Shown: one piece after another, positions 13,120 through 25,000 of the stretch
Position numbering within the stretch: position 1 is the stretch's first letter
Layout of the letters: each line of letters starts with the position of its first letter
Source of the DNA: Musa acuminata AAA Group
Taxonomy: Eukaryota > Streptophyta > Magnoliopsida > Zingiberales > Musaceae
DNA: 64,000 nucleotides
Direction: 5' to 3'
Assembly (NCBI RefSeq): GCF_036884655.1
Contig: NC_088356.1
Coordinates: 16,401,501-16,465,500 of the forward strand
The notes under the pieces: model-generated
Seen by the model: only the letters and a program-made list of their open reading frames with translations
Databases searched by the model: none
Told to the model about the DNA's origin: nothing
Program-made: the position numbers and the translations under genes

Positions 13120-13414
13120 TATATAAATATATACATATATATATATGTATATATATATATATATGTATATATATATGTATAAATGTATATATATATGTAT
13201 ATATATATATATATATATATAAATGTATATATATATATATACATGTATATATACATATACATATATATATACATATATATATATACATATATATATATGT
13301 ATATATACATATATACATATACATAAGTATATATGTATGTATATATATATGTATATATAAATATATATGTATATATGTATATATATAGGTATGTATGTAT
13401 ATATGTAAATATGT

Positions 13415-13498
<84 letters not shown>

Positions 13499-13874
13499 GT
13501 ACATATATATACATATATATATACATATGTACATATATATATATATATTACATATATATATATATATTTACATATACATATATATATACATATATGTACA
13601 TATATATATATGTATATATGTACATATATACATATATATATATATGTACATATACATTTATGTACATATGGATATGTATATATGTATATATATATTTACG
13701 TATTACATATATATGTACATATATATATATATGTACATATGGATATGTATATATGTATATATATATTTACGTATTACATATATATGTACATATATATATA
13801 TATGTACATATATATATGTACATATATATATATATATATGTACATATATATATATATATGTACATATATATATA
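13120..13874. repeat. (TA)n-rich microsatellite, left block
   Basis: Almost pure TA with interspersed GTA/TAC, including an uninterrupted TA run near 13429-13491. From about 13660 to 13800 a unit of roughly 75 bp (containing ATATTTACGTATTACATATA) occurs twice in tandem. Long Tyr/Ile frames are artefacts of the repeat. The tract continues at 17624 beyond an inserted LTR-like unit. Confidence 0.95.
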
Positions 13875-14424
13875 TATAATATCACTCGATAATTTATATT
13901 TTTGGTAATTCAAGCCAACTTAACAAACATGAACAACATTTATAAATCCATAAGCTTAGTAATTTATACAATCAGAACTCTAACCATTTATCATAAATTC
14001 ATATTATCATAAATTAGACTTAACATTTCGAAATTCAAAATAAGAGAGATCTTCTAACACTTTTACATGGTATATTAATTTCGATTCATCTACAACATTT
14101 TATTACATACAAAATATACTTATACAATAATAACATAATAACCAACAATATTTGCCCACAAGTCCGAATAGCTATCCACTGTTTCATCCCAATAAAAACA
14201 TCTTAGAGAGTGACAAGTTGACATGAAAGATTTATATAACAACGGAGTGAGCTAAAAACAACTCAGTAATTGACAAAGCATATTTAGAACGAGAAGTGAC
14301 ATCTTCATACAAACAAGATATCAAAATGCAAGATAGAATCTAAGAATTTTCAAGATATCCTATCATTAGATACAAAATCATATGTGTCATGTCATTCAAA
14401 ACATATTTGGTACATAACAAATGG

Positions 14425-14725
14425 AGCATAGAGTAATTGGAGCATATCAATAGCGTATGAAATGTTTCGGAGCATATCAACTACATATAGAACATTTCGA
14501 AGCATCCCAATAACAGATTAAACATTTCGAAGCATATCAATGACATCTAGAACATTTCAGAGAATAACAATAGCAAATGAAACATTTCGGAGCATATCAA
14601 TGGCGTATGAAATATTTCAGAGCATATCAATGACAAATGAAACATTTCGGAATATATCAATGGTATGTGAAGCATTTTGAAATATATTAATGGCATAAGA
14701 AACATTTTGGATCATATCAATACAA
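14425..14725. repeat. Diverged minisatellite, about 31-bp unit
   Basis: About nine or ten units of the form AACATTTCGGAGCATATCAA plus a variable ATGNCATATG-like part run head to tail. Units differ by several bases, so the array is old. Confidence 0.8.
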
Positions 14726-15984
14726 AATACGAAACAGAAGCTCAGACGTCGTACTCTAGCATAGTGCATGTGAGGTTTAACTCAGTGGTGGCTCCACGCC
14801 ATGATGAGTTCTCGACTCCATCCATGGGTAGCCCTTTCCTACTCGAGCCCTCTCACCTTGCCCAAGTGCTAGGTCGGCTCTGAATTTCATATCAAACGGA
14901 TAGAAGGTGAAGTGGGATTCCAAACATAATATGGTTCATCCATTTCTGAATAACCACCAAACATACTCTAGAGCATTGCGAGCTCTAAGCATATACCCTT
15001 TATCATTTTTGGCAAAGGTCCAAATAATCTCACAAATACCAGAGTACAAAAGGGTATTGTGAATAATAAATTGGAACATAACGGAAGCACATGCGGAACA
15101 ACGAAATGTACATGTGCCTTTATGAGTCAATACGATGCAAACATAATCTTTCACAAATGTATTCAGATTTAAAAGGAAATGAAAGCAAGAGCATATAAGG
15201 ATTCCAAGCAATCACATATAGCTCAATTCAAATAAGAAGGTTAGATGAAATCAATTTCCAAAGAAATGAAACCAGAATATGCGAAATCGACCAAAGCTCG
15301 ATTTCTGACAGAATTCGAGAGACACATTAAACAAATGATTCAAACTATCAATTGTGCTCCAATATACTCAAGAAAGCTATTGTGAAAGATATTTCAATAT
15401 ATTTTCAAATAAAATAAGTTTCGTATGAATCGAAGTTTCTAACAAAGAGTTACAATAGATTTAGTAACCCAAGATCAAAGAACAATTCTCAATTTTACAG
15501 AATTCACAAGGTCGGTTTCAACAAAAAACTGGGCAGACATTTGGCCTCTAAATCTTTCAATCTAGGTATCAAATGAAAGATTTACGAGTCTAGTTTAAAA
15601 TGAAATAAGTTTGGAATAAATCAAAGTTTCCAACAAGAACTTATAGGCAGTACAGTAACAAAAGGTTAGAAATTACGATCCCTGTTTTGCAGAATTCGTA
15701 GGCTCATTTGAAACAGAAGTTTGGACAGGAAAACTTACTCTGAATTCTTAAAATAAGTTATCGAAAGAAAGGTTTATGAGTCTATATTCATATCAAACAT
15801 GTTTTGTCCAAATCAGAGGTCAATGTATAAAGTTATAACCATAATAAGGTAAAAAGGTCATAATCTCGGAAGTTTCACATATTTAAATCGTTACGTCTAA
15901 ACAGGAGATATATCAAATGCAAGGCTCGAACAATTCAAAGTTCCTCATATTCAAAGCAAATGTAGAGATAAAATTACAGTAAGG

Positions 15985-16400
15985 AAAGATCAGGACCACT
16001 TGCAATAGGAAAGATTAGAAAGCTTGCAATAAGAAGGATCAGAACACTTGCAATAGGAAGGATTGGAACACTCGCAATAAAAAAGATAACACTTGCAAAA
16101 GAAAAGATAACACTTGCAGGAGAAATGATCGGGACACTTGTAGGAGAAAAGATCAGGACACTTGCAATAGGAAGGGTCAGAACACTTGTAGGAGAAAAGA
16201 TCGGGACATTTACAATAAGAAAGATTAGAAAGCTTGCAATAGGAAGGATCGGAACACTTGTAGTAGGAAGGATCAGAACACTTGCAATAGAAAAGATAAC
16301 ACTTGCAATAAAAAAGATAACACTTGCAGGAGAAAAGATCGGGACACTTGTAATAGGAAGGGTCAAAACACTTGTAGGAGAAAAGATCGGGATACTTGCC
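15985..16400. repeat. Minisatellite of 18- and 24-bp units
   Basis: Repeats of GGAAGGATCAGAACACTTGC with variants AAAAGATAACACTTGCA. Units are multiples of six and free of stops in several frames, so repetitive frames appear on both strands (15974-16441 minus, 16125-16415 plus). Repetition, not coding, explains them. Confidence 0.85.
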
Positions 16401-16439
16401 TTTCGAAGATTTTGATCCGAAGATCCGAAGAAGGTGTAC

Positions 16440-17520
16440 ACTCGAAGCCTTCTTCTATTTTTCTCTGTCTCCTTTCCCTATTTTTGTACCAATCTTCTTT
16501 TTTCCTCCACAACTACAGCTCGTGCAGAACATAGGGGCACGTTCACCTGCTCTCCCTTACTCTCATTCCTTCTTTTTTTTTTTCTTTCCCAAACGCAGCT
16601 GTCGCAGCCACAATCGTAGCCCCTTTTTTCGCAGCTGCTGCAAACACAGCCGTCGTCGCCGCAGCCGCAATCATGGCCGCAGCCCCTTCCACCGCCGCTG
16701 CCGCTGCCACAGTCGTAGCCCCTTTTTTCGTAGCTGCTGCAAACACAGTCGCTGTCGCCGTAGCCGCAATCATGGCCGCAGCCCCTTTTTTTTTCCCTTT
16801 CCTTTCTTTCTCTTTCCCAAAAGCAGGTGCTGCAGCCACCACCGCTGCCGCAGCCACCGCGCCGCCACAGTTGCTACTGCAGCTGCAGCCACAGCCACCT
16901 TCCCCTCTTCCTCTTCTTCCCTCTCATTCTTCTCTTCCAGCTGCCGCTGCAGCCACAGCCTCTTCTTCCTCCCCTGCTCTTCTTCTTCTCTTCTTCTCCT
17001 CTCCTTCCCTTCTCCTCCCCGGCACCACACACACCCTCTCCTCTGTTTCCTCCTGCAGGAAACAGAGGTGTCACAACCTCTTCTCCCGCTTCTCCTTCTT
17101 CTCTTCCTCTTCTTCCCTTCTCCTCCCTGACGCCCCACACCTCCTCGCTGCAGCCCTTGCCGCAGCCACCCTCCTCTCTCTTCTTCTTCTTCTCCTCTTC
17201 TTCCTTTCTCCTCCCCAACGCCCCACAGCTCCTCGTTGCAGCTATTGCCGCAGCCACCCTCTTCTTTTCTTCTTCTTCTTCCTCTTCCCATCTTCTCCCC
17301 GACGCCCCACACATGCACTCCTCTGTTTCCTCCTACTGGAAACAGAGGTGCTGCAGCCCTAACTGCTGTAGCTACCTCTCTCTCCTCTCCCTCTTCCCTC
17401 TCTTCTTCTTCTTTTCTTCTCTTCTCCCTCTTCTTCCTCCTCTCTTCTTCTTCTTTTCTTCTCTTCTCCCTCTACTTCTTCTTCCCCCCATGCCCCACAG
17501 CTCCTCAAATTTTTTTTTTT
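16440..17520. repeat. Pyrimidine-rich low-complexity tract
   Basis: Plus strand dominated by TTC, CTT, TCC and GCAGC units, with near-duplicate blocks around 16625-16785 and the segment TCTGTTTCCTCCT recurring near 17040 and 17320. On the minus strand this would lie in the transcribed part of the LTR. Long overlapping open frames in all plus frames are composition artefacts. Confidence 0.8.
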
Positions 17521-17623
17521 TTGCAACTTAACAATTTAATCCTTAAAATTTCTATATTTACATATAGATCCTCCTATTTACATATAAATCCTTATTAATA
17601 AATTTTAAAAGAGGGATATTACA

Positions 17624-18090
17624 CTATATATATATATATATATAAGTACATATATATGTACATATATATATATGTACATACGTATATATGTACTATATAT
17701 ATATATATATGTACATATATACATATGTATATATGTACATATATGTACATATGTACATATACATATATATACATATATGTACATATATGTATATATATAA
17801 ATATACATATGTACATATATACATATATGTATATATATATATGTACATATGTATATATATATATATATGTACATATATACATATATATATATACATATAT
17901 ATAGGTACATATATATACATATAAATATGTACATATATATATGTACATATATACATGCATACATACATACATATATATATACATATATATTTATATATAT
18001 ATGTATACACATATGTATACACATATGTATATGTATACATATATACATACATATATATATATATATATACATACATATATATATATATAT

Positions 18091-18166
<76 letters not shown>

Positions 18167-18414
18167 ATGTGTATATATATGTGTATGTATACATACATAT
18201 ATGTACATATATGTATGTGTATACATATATATGTATACACATATATATATGTACATATATGTATGTATATACATATATATATATATATACACATATATAT
18301 ATATATACACATATATATATATGTACATATATATATATGTACATATATACATATATATATGTTTACATATATATATATATGTTTACATATATATATATAT
18401 ACATATATATATAC

Positions 18415-18445
<31 letters not shown>

Positions 18446-18472
18446 CATATACATATATATATATACATATAC

Positions 18473-18505
<33 letters not shown>

Positions 18506-18510
18506 CATAC

Positions 18511-18565
<55 letters not shown>

Positions 18566-18566
18566 C

Positions 18567-18615
<49 letters not shown>

Positions 18616-18653
18616 CATATACATATATATATATATATATATATATTTATATG
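17624..18653. repeat. (TA)n-rich microsatellite, right block
   Basis: About 1 kb of TA with GTA/TAC interruptions and a short (TG)n run near 18151-18166. It ends at GATACCCAATA. Together with 13120-13874 it probably formed one array before the LTR-like unit inserted. Confidence 0.95.
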
Positions 18654-19027
18654 ATACCCAATAATACCAAGGAAGGATCATGGATACCAATCTCAACCGT
18701 GTCCACTGAAAGTGTTGCAAAGAGTATGTCGGTAAGTGGCACTACTACCTTTTATTTATTACACCAGTAATTCGCACAAAAGTAAAAGCACAAACGATTC
18801 TGTCGATATTTAGCAGTCAATCCACATTCACATTACTGCTTCGATCCTACATGAGCCCGACAAGCCCATCATGTTTGAAATCTCCCTAGCAACACTGGCA
18901 AAATGGGTTCTCTTGATGTTCCACAGACAACCCACGTTAATAGAAGCATAAGGCTTAGAATATAGCCTATCACCAAGCAACAATTGTGATGTCACACAAT
19001 CTCAAGGAGAAACCAAGGCCATCACCC
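18654..19027 (-). other. 3' UTR and flank of the CML gene
   Basis: Non-repetitive sequence between the TA array and the CML stop codon, presumably holding the 3' UTR on the minus strand. No clear poly(A) signal could be fixed. Confidence 0.5.
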
Positions 19028-22000
19028 CTATGCGATGAGAAAGGGCAACACGGTTAACATGAAAGACTCATAGGTGAAAGTTGCTGATCCTGAATATTGA
19101 GTATCCTTCTCCTTGAACTTCTCTGTCAGCCCCTGCGACACAGTTCATTAATCATTCACATGAAAACCCAAAAATAAATAAACCTGTGGAAATATTTTAT
19201 ATACATATACATCATATAAGCATCTAGCAAAATTATTACCTTGACCGTGAGGCAGCACCTGCATTTCAAATAAAACAAACCAACCATAAGCAAGCAGAGA
19301 GGTCAAGGCTAGATACCACCGTGCATAAGATATAGTTTATCCTGTTCCAGAAACATAAACTAACTCTTACTCTATGAAGTTATCGTATTCAATGGCTTTG
19401 CTTTTGCCTCCGGACTTGTCAAACTTGGCCACAAGCAAATCCAGAACTGTCGGAGAAACCACAAACCCAAGGCTCAGAAGTGCCTCACGAAGCTCTGATG
19501 TATCAATCTTACCACTCCGGTCACGGTCAAACCTCTCAAAGATAGCCTGGAAAAGCAACCATTACCATATGTCGTATATCAAGGACCAGATAGCAAATAA
19601 AGCTCAATATTGGTGGCAAAAGAGTTATCTTGTACCCTCCAATTCTGCAGGCTGTAGAAGACAGCGGAGAACTCTTTTGGCCCTGCGGTGTATTGAAGGA
19701 AAGAGAACAAAATCAGATATTACTGCATCCTTATTAGATGAGACAGAAAATAAGTGTCAACAAACAACAAAGAAAAGCCACTCAAAACAGACACAGTTGG
19801 AAAAAAAGTAGAACTGGTCTTTGACAATCACAGAAAACAGGCACGCATGTCAAGTTTCCTAAGTTTTAAGACTAGCATATGTACATGATTGGTTTTCTTG
19901 AGTAAGACATGAACCGAAGTGAAATCTGCACATTTCCAGTTACAAAAAAAAAAAGAAAGGTTTAGAAACCAGAATGCTACTTATAATTTCTCAATTCCAT
20001 GCACCATCTAAAGCATCCAAGGTTATAGTCGAGTAAAAATTTAGTAGGTTAGCTTCAATCTTATTCCAGATTTTTTAGAACAAATCTTATTCCACGTTGA
20101 ATCCACTGAATTCAGACCACAGCTTTCTACTTTTCCTTTTTGCTTGTATATTTGTCTTTGCAGGCTCCATGACATTCGTCTTATTTTAATTGGTGTTGAA
20201 TCTGACATGTTAGAACTTGCGTCTAAAGTACTCTGCAAGTCTCTTTACATCAAATTGTAAGGGATGACAAATTTTCTTAAAAGAAAAAAAAAATCCGTAA
20301 GCTTATTGTATCATGAGTAAAGGTGTCAAATATCAAAGGCAAAAGCACTCAGCATGGCATGGGATATCTTCCCACATGGTTCAAAGAAGGAATAAGAGTA
20401 TTCTCTATGTATCTACAAGACAGAAGAAAGTATTAAATACTATACTATCCCATTTGCACAAAAAAAAAAGAATTTCTCCACAACTCATCACAAAATTGGG
20501 ATCAACTATTGTATAAACCATTTTTCACATCCAATAATATCAATTCAACAACAAGAATTTGCATTGAAGGCCCATCACTATGAGCATTAAATCTCTCTCC
20601 TCCTGACATATAAAGTCTTCTATTTGCAATAAATTTATTAGAATATAGAAATCCCACCCAAAACTAGACAAAAGGAAATGGTGACAAATCAGTGTTGTTA
20701 TGAGTTCTAGATCTGTTAGAAGAAGCAGATCTAGATCCAATTGTAGAAAGTTCTAGAAAATTCTGAGAAAGAAGTCAGAATTTGTTGAGGCTAATTTCTG
20801 GACACTAAAGATGAAAAAAAAGGATGCCTTAAGAACTAGAAAACTAGTTATAATTTCCCAATTTTGGCAATTGAAAATGCATCTTCTAGAGCATCTAAGC
20901 TTCTACTTGAGTTAAAATTTAGTAGGTTAGCTTAATCTTACTCTAGGTTAATTCCAACTGAATTCAGACTATGATTTTCTACTTTTCCTTTTTCCATGTA
21001 TTCTGTTTTTTCAATCTTATTTTAAGTGGCATTGATGCTAACATGTCCTTTTTAGTAGAATTTGCATCTTGAAGCAGTCTACAAGCCTCTTCATATGGCA
21101 TTGTATGAGATGATGAATTTTTCATGAAAAAGGATCTTTTTCCTCAAGTTTTCCTTTTTTGATAATTCCTTAAAAGGTTAAAAGGAGAACATATGTTTTA
21201 CTTTTTAGAGGGTCTAGTTAAAAGATTGACTAAAATGTAAATTCAACGAATGAAAATTTGTTTTATAGGGCAGTTGCCATTTTTTATCATTCTTTAATTT
21301 TTTTTAACATGTTTTGTCCTAGTTAAGGATTTAAGTTAAAAGGAGAGAGAGAGGAATACTTAAAGAGACCTTAATACGAACTATAAATAAGAATTTAAGT
21401 ACTCTAAACTTAACAAAACATATGACTTTCTACATATCTGAATGGCGGTAAAAGTTCCATATAGTCGATCCCATATAATTGAGACTTATGGCTTTATTGT
21501 TGTTGTATATTTTGTCCTAATTCTAACCCCTTTCTGCCTTCCACATTTCTCTTTATGCCACCACCTCCCATCATTTCATTGAAATGATTAATTTGTTCTA
21601 TGATCACTAAAGGTGCCAAATATCGAAGGTCAAAGGCATTTGTATAGCATAAGACAACATCCCACATGGTTCATACTTCATAGAAGGAGAAAAGATTCTT
21701 CTCCATGGATCTAGAAGACATAATAAGGTATTAATTGCTTCCAGATCCCATAAAGAAAAATGAATTTTTCTCAATAGCTTATCACTAGAATGGGATCAGG
21801 CAGTGAGATCATTTTAATTTATATCAGGTTTGAAGAAAATTTATTAGTTTAGAGGGTATTTTACAAATGTAACAAGTTGTCACATAATATCTTTTACAAT
21901 CTTATATTAGTTACCATTATGGTTTGACATACCGCCCGATATGAAACAGACAGTACCTATCGGTCTGCCAGCTAACCAGCTCATTTTAGGTAGTACATGG

Positions 22001-25000
22001 TTAGGGGTGGGTGTACGAGTTGGTATGCCTCTTGTATCGGTTGATACAGACGAAACTCGACCATTATCGATAGATACAGGTTGGTAACAGTCAGACCATT
22101 TCAACTATACCAGTCTTCTACAGGTCAAATCAGGTTCCAATGATCAGATAAAATTGACTGTAGGACCCTGTTTTGACCCTTTAAATCCTCCTCTCCCCTC
22201 TTCACTGACTCTCACTCTCTTTCTCACTCTTTCTTACACTCGTTTAATCTTCCTAATCGACAATTAGTGGGAATCAGCCTCTTGATTTGGATAAAAGAGG
22301 GATTGAATCTGATCAAATTTCTCTCCAATCAAAAGTATTTTACTTCTATGTTTTATCATTTCATATAATTAGGAACATATTAATGCATATTTAGGAAGAT
22401 TAAGCATGATTAAGACCATTCTCTTATGTTTAGGCCCAATTAGATCCTTTCTATTACGTTTAGGCCCAAATTGGGATATTTAGGGCTAATTACGTTTAGG
22501 TCCATTCTCCCGACTAAGTTGTTCCTCGGCGGATCCGGAAAGACAAGTTCAATTTTTCATCCTTATAACCTAGAATTTCTATTCATTTATGACTTAGATA
22601 CACTTTATTCTTATCAAAATATAATTTTATATACCAAGAAATTATAAAATTAACTCTAAAATAGAATTCTTCTTGAAATCTAAGCTATCTTTTGTTCTTT
22701 TTTGGGAATACAGATATGTCTCAACGTACCGAAACATGGGACACCAGAACCAACTGATATTCGACCATGATTGTACAAAAGATGGAAAAACAAAGGAAGT
22801 CAAATAAAAAACAAAAAGTAGATTATCTAATATTTCATTAGAGATTTGAAAAAAATTAATAGATCTAGGTTTGATTAAGACTTAAACGGTTCATTGAAGA
22901 TTTCATCGCTATAAGAAACTTTAGTCATAATTGAAGAATTAACAAAGACGGAAAGAATTGTCAAAAACATCACTATAAGAAACTTTAGTCATAATTGAAG
23001 AATTAACAAAGACGGAAAAAATTGTCAAAAATTATTATGGAACTATACTTTTCATTAAAGAAAAAGATGAAATGCTTGATATGCCTTGTTCAAATAGAAT
23101 CTCATCAAATCCTTCTTTGTTTTGTAACTTTTCCCTTTTTTTCTTGTACTTGAGGTCTATAAAAGGAGGGACAGATTGTAGTTGAAAATTATAGAAAATT
23201 GATAGATTAACTTTTTTTTCTCATATTATATGCGAGTGGCGTAAGGTCGACTTTTTCTATGGTCCGATTTCATCACACATGTAAGATGTATAGTAATACA
23301 ATATCTTCATCCCTTTAATCTAGTCATTGAGCTAGACTCATAATTAATTTTTTTTATATTATACACTCTTATCTTTTGACATCATAATATGCCGGAATTT
23401 TCTTTAAGTTCCTCTCTATTTACCTTTCTCAAGTCCATAAAAAGTTCACTCTCCCTGCTTGCCATGCTCGTCTATCAGGTATGATGATATCAGAGCAACT
23501 GTCCACCCTAGATTTGTTATCAGAGCACCTATCCTTCGTCAGATTTGGTATCAGATCTGCTACTTAAGCCAATATATTAAATCATCAAAACTGATCCAAA
23601 TTTCAATCAATTAAACTTGAAACAAATTCACATGTAGTGGAAACTGCAAGATTATCTAGTTTATTTTGGATTAGTAGTTTAGAAAGATTTTGCAAATGTC
23701 ATAGGTTGTCAATTGACAACAGCTTCCATAATCCTATACTAGTTATTAAGATTATCCAAAAGGAAAAAAAAAAGACAAACAAAAAAATCAAAGGAGATTA
23801 ATCTTAGACTTCATCAGAAGGGTTCAAAGAAAAAAGAAATTGATATCTTGGGGTTGATTAAAGATTTAAGAATTCATGATAGATGAAGACTTAATAAAAA
23901 AGGAAGCGTATCAATAAAATACTTCATCAAGGAAGATTATTTGTCAAAACAAATATGAAAATATATTGATAAAATGATAAATATGCCTTTATTTATGAAA
24001 TGTTAGTCAATTCTTCCTATTTTTGTAACTTGTTTCCTTTTACTTAATTAATATAAAAAGTAGGATAGAAATCGTAATTCTAGATCACAAGATTATTGAA
24101 GGAGTTGAAGTTTTTCTTTCCACCAAGGTTTTTAATTTCATACTGTACCGATGTACCGAGTGATGGAAAGGGAATGCGAGAAGGTTTCGAGAGGTGAAAA
24201 GGGGGTGATGGCAGAGCGGGCGAGGATGTGGCGGGTCACCTCCGTCCCCAGCTCAAATTCATCCCCCACAAGGCACTCCGCAATACTCCTGCGACAGCCA
24301 AATCTGATGAGGATCCAACTCAGGGCAAGCTCATCTCCCGCTCCCCCACCGCTATCGCCCTCAACAACTGCGAGGAAGAAGACCAAGATGACGACAAGAG
24401 CGAGAAGGGGAAGCAACACTCTAACCTGGGCCAGGATCCCTTCCTTCATCGTCGATCGCAACCTCCCTGACCACAGCAGCCATGATCCCTTTGCCCCCTA
24501 TCGTGTTTCGCATGATGGAGCGAGGACCCACCCCCTACCGCGTTCCACCTAACGGAGCGCTTCTTCGTGTCCCGCCATGTCCAACTCCATTCTCCATCAT
24601 GCCTTCTTCGTCCAATGAGCGTTGCAGCCTCGTCTTCCTCGCCATCGTGCTCCTCCACCTGTCCGCCAGTTGATACCGCCCGGAAGCATGCGATCCGCGT
24701 GCCGATCAACTAGCGGACCGATATGTACCGCCCGTACCGGGCGATACAGTACGATATTCAAATCCTTGTTTTCCACAGAATGTTCGATGGATGTAAGGCT
24801 ACATTTCTTTTCCCAATGGTATGAATTTCATCATCCACATAAAAGACATATAAAGGTATGAAGCTTCAACCCGGAGAGTTTATATCCTTTATCATTCAAC
24901 ATAAAATTTCATCATCAGTATCTTTTAACCTAAAATCCAAAGAGTAAGAGTTCATTGAGACTAACTTCTCAATTGTAAAGGTTTTAAAATGATTTCATGT

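Larger units (their letters stand above)
13875..17623 (-). mobile_element. Large LTR-like unit (3.75 kb), probable solo LTR, inside (TA)n
   Basis: The right end on the minus strand reads TGTAATATCCCTC; the left end on the plus strand reads TATAATATCACTC. Apart from a TG-to-TA change and one interior mismatch these are inverted ends, as at the two edges of one LTR. TGTAAYAYCCC starts are known from long-LTR Tekay/Del-type gypsy elements; I infer that group. No gag or pol reading was found inside. It contains two minisatellites and a long pyrimidine-rich tract described separately. Both edges abut (TA)n, so a target duplication cannot be recognised. Confidence 0.55.

Noticed and set aside
13600..13800. 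Possible CRISPR-like array from the regular 75-bp TA units
   Set aside because: Only two units, AT simple-sequence content, plant genome; no spacers or cas genes.
13037..13908. Long Tyr/Ile-rich open frames on both strands (also 17605-18770)
   Set aside because: They are direct translations of (TA)n with GTA/TAC interruptions; all frames stay open together, which shows composition rather than coding.
15974..16441. Repetitive frames of about 155 aa (-) and 96 aa (+)
   Set aside because: Produced by 18/24-bp minisatellite units free of stops on both strands; no homologous protein.
16396..17598. Large Ser/Leu/Pro or Ala/Arg frames in several phases
   Set aside because: Pyrimidine-rich low complexity gives few stops in every plus frame; no domain and no consistent start.
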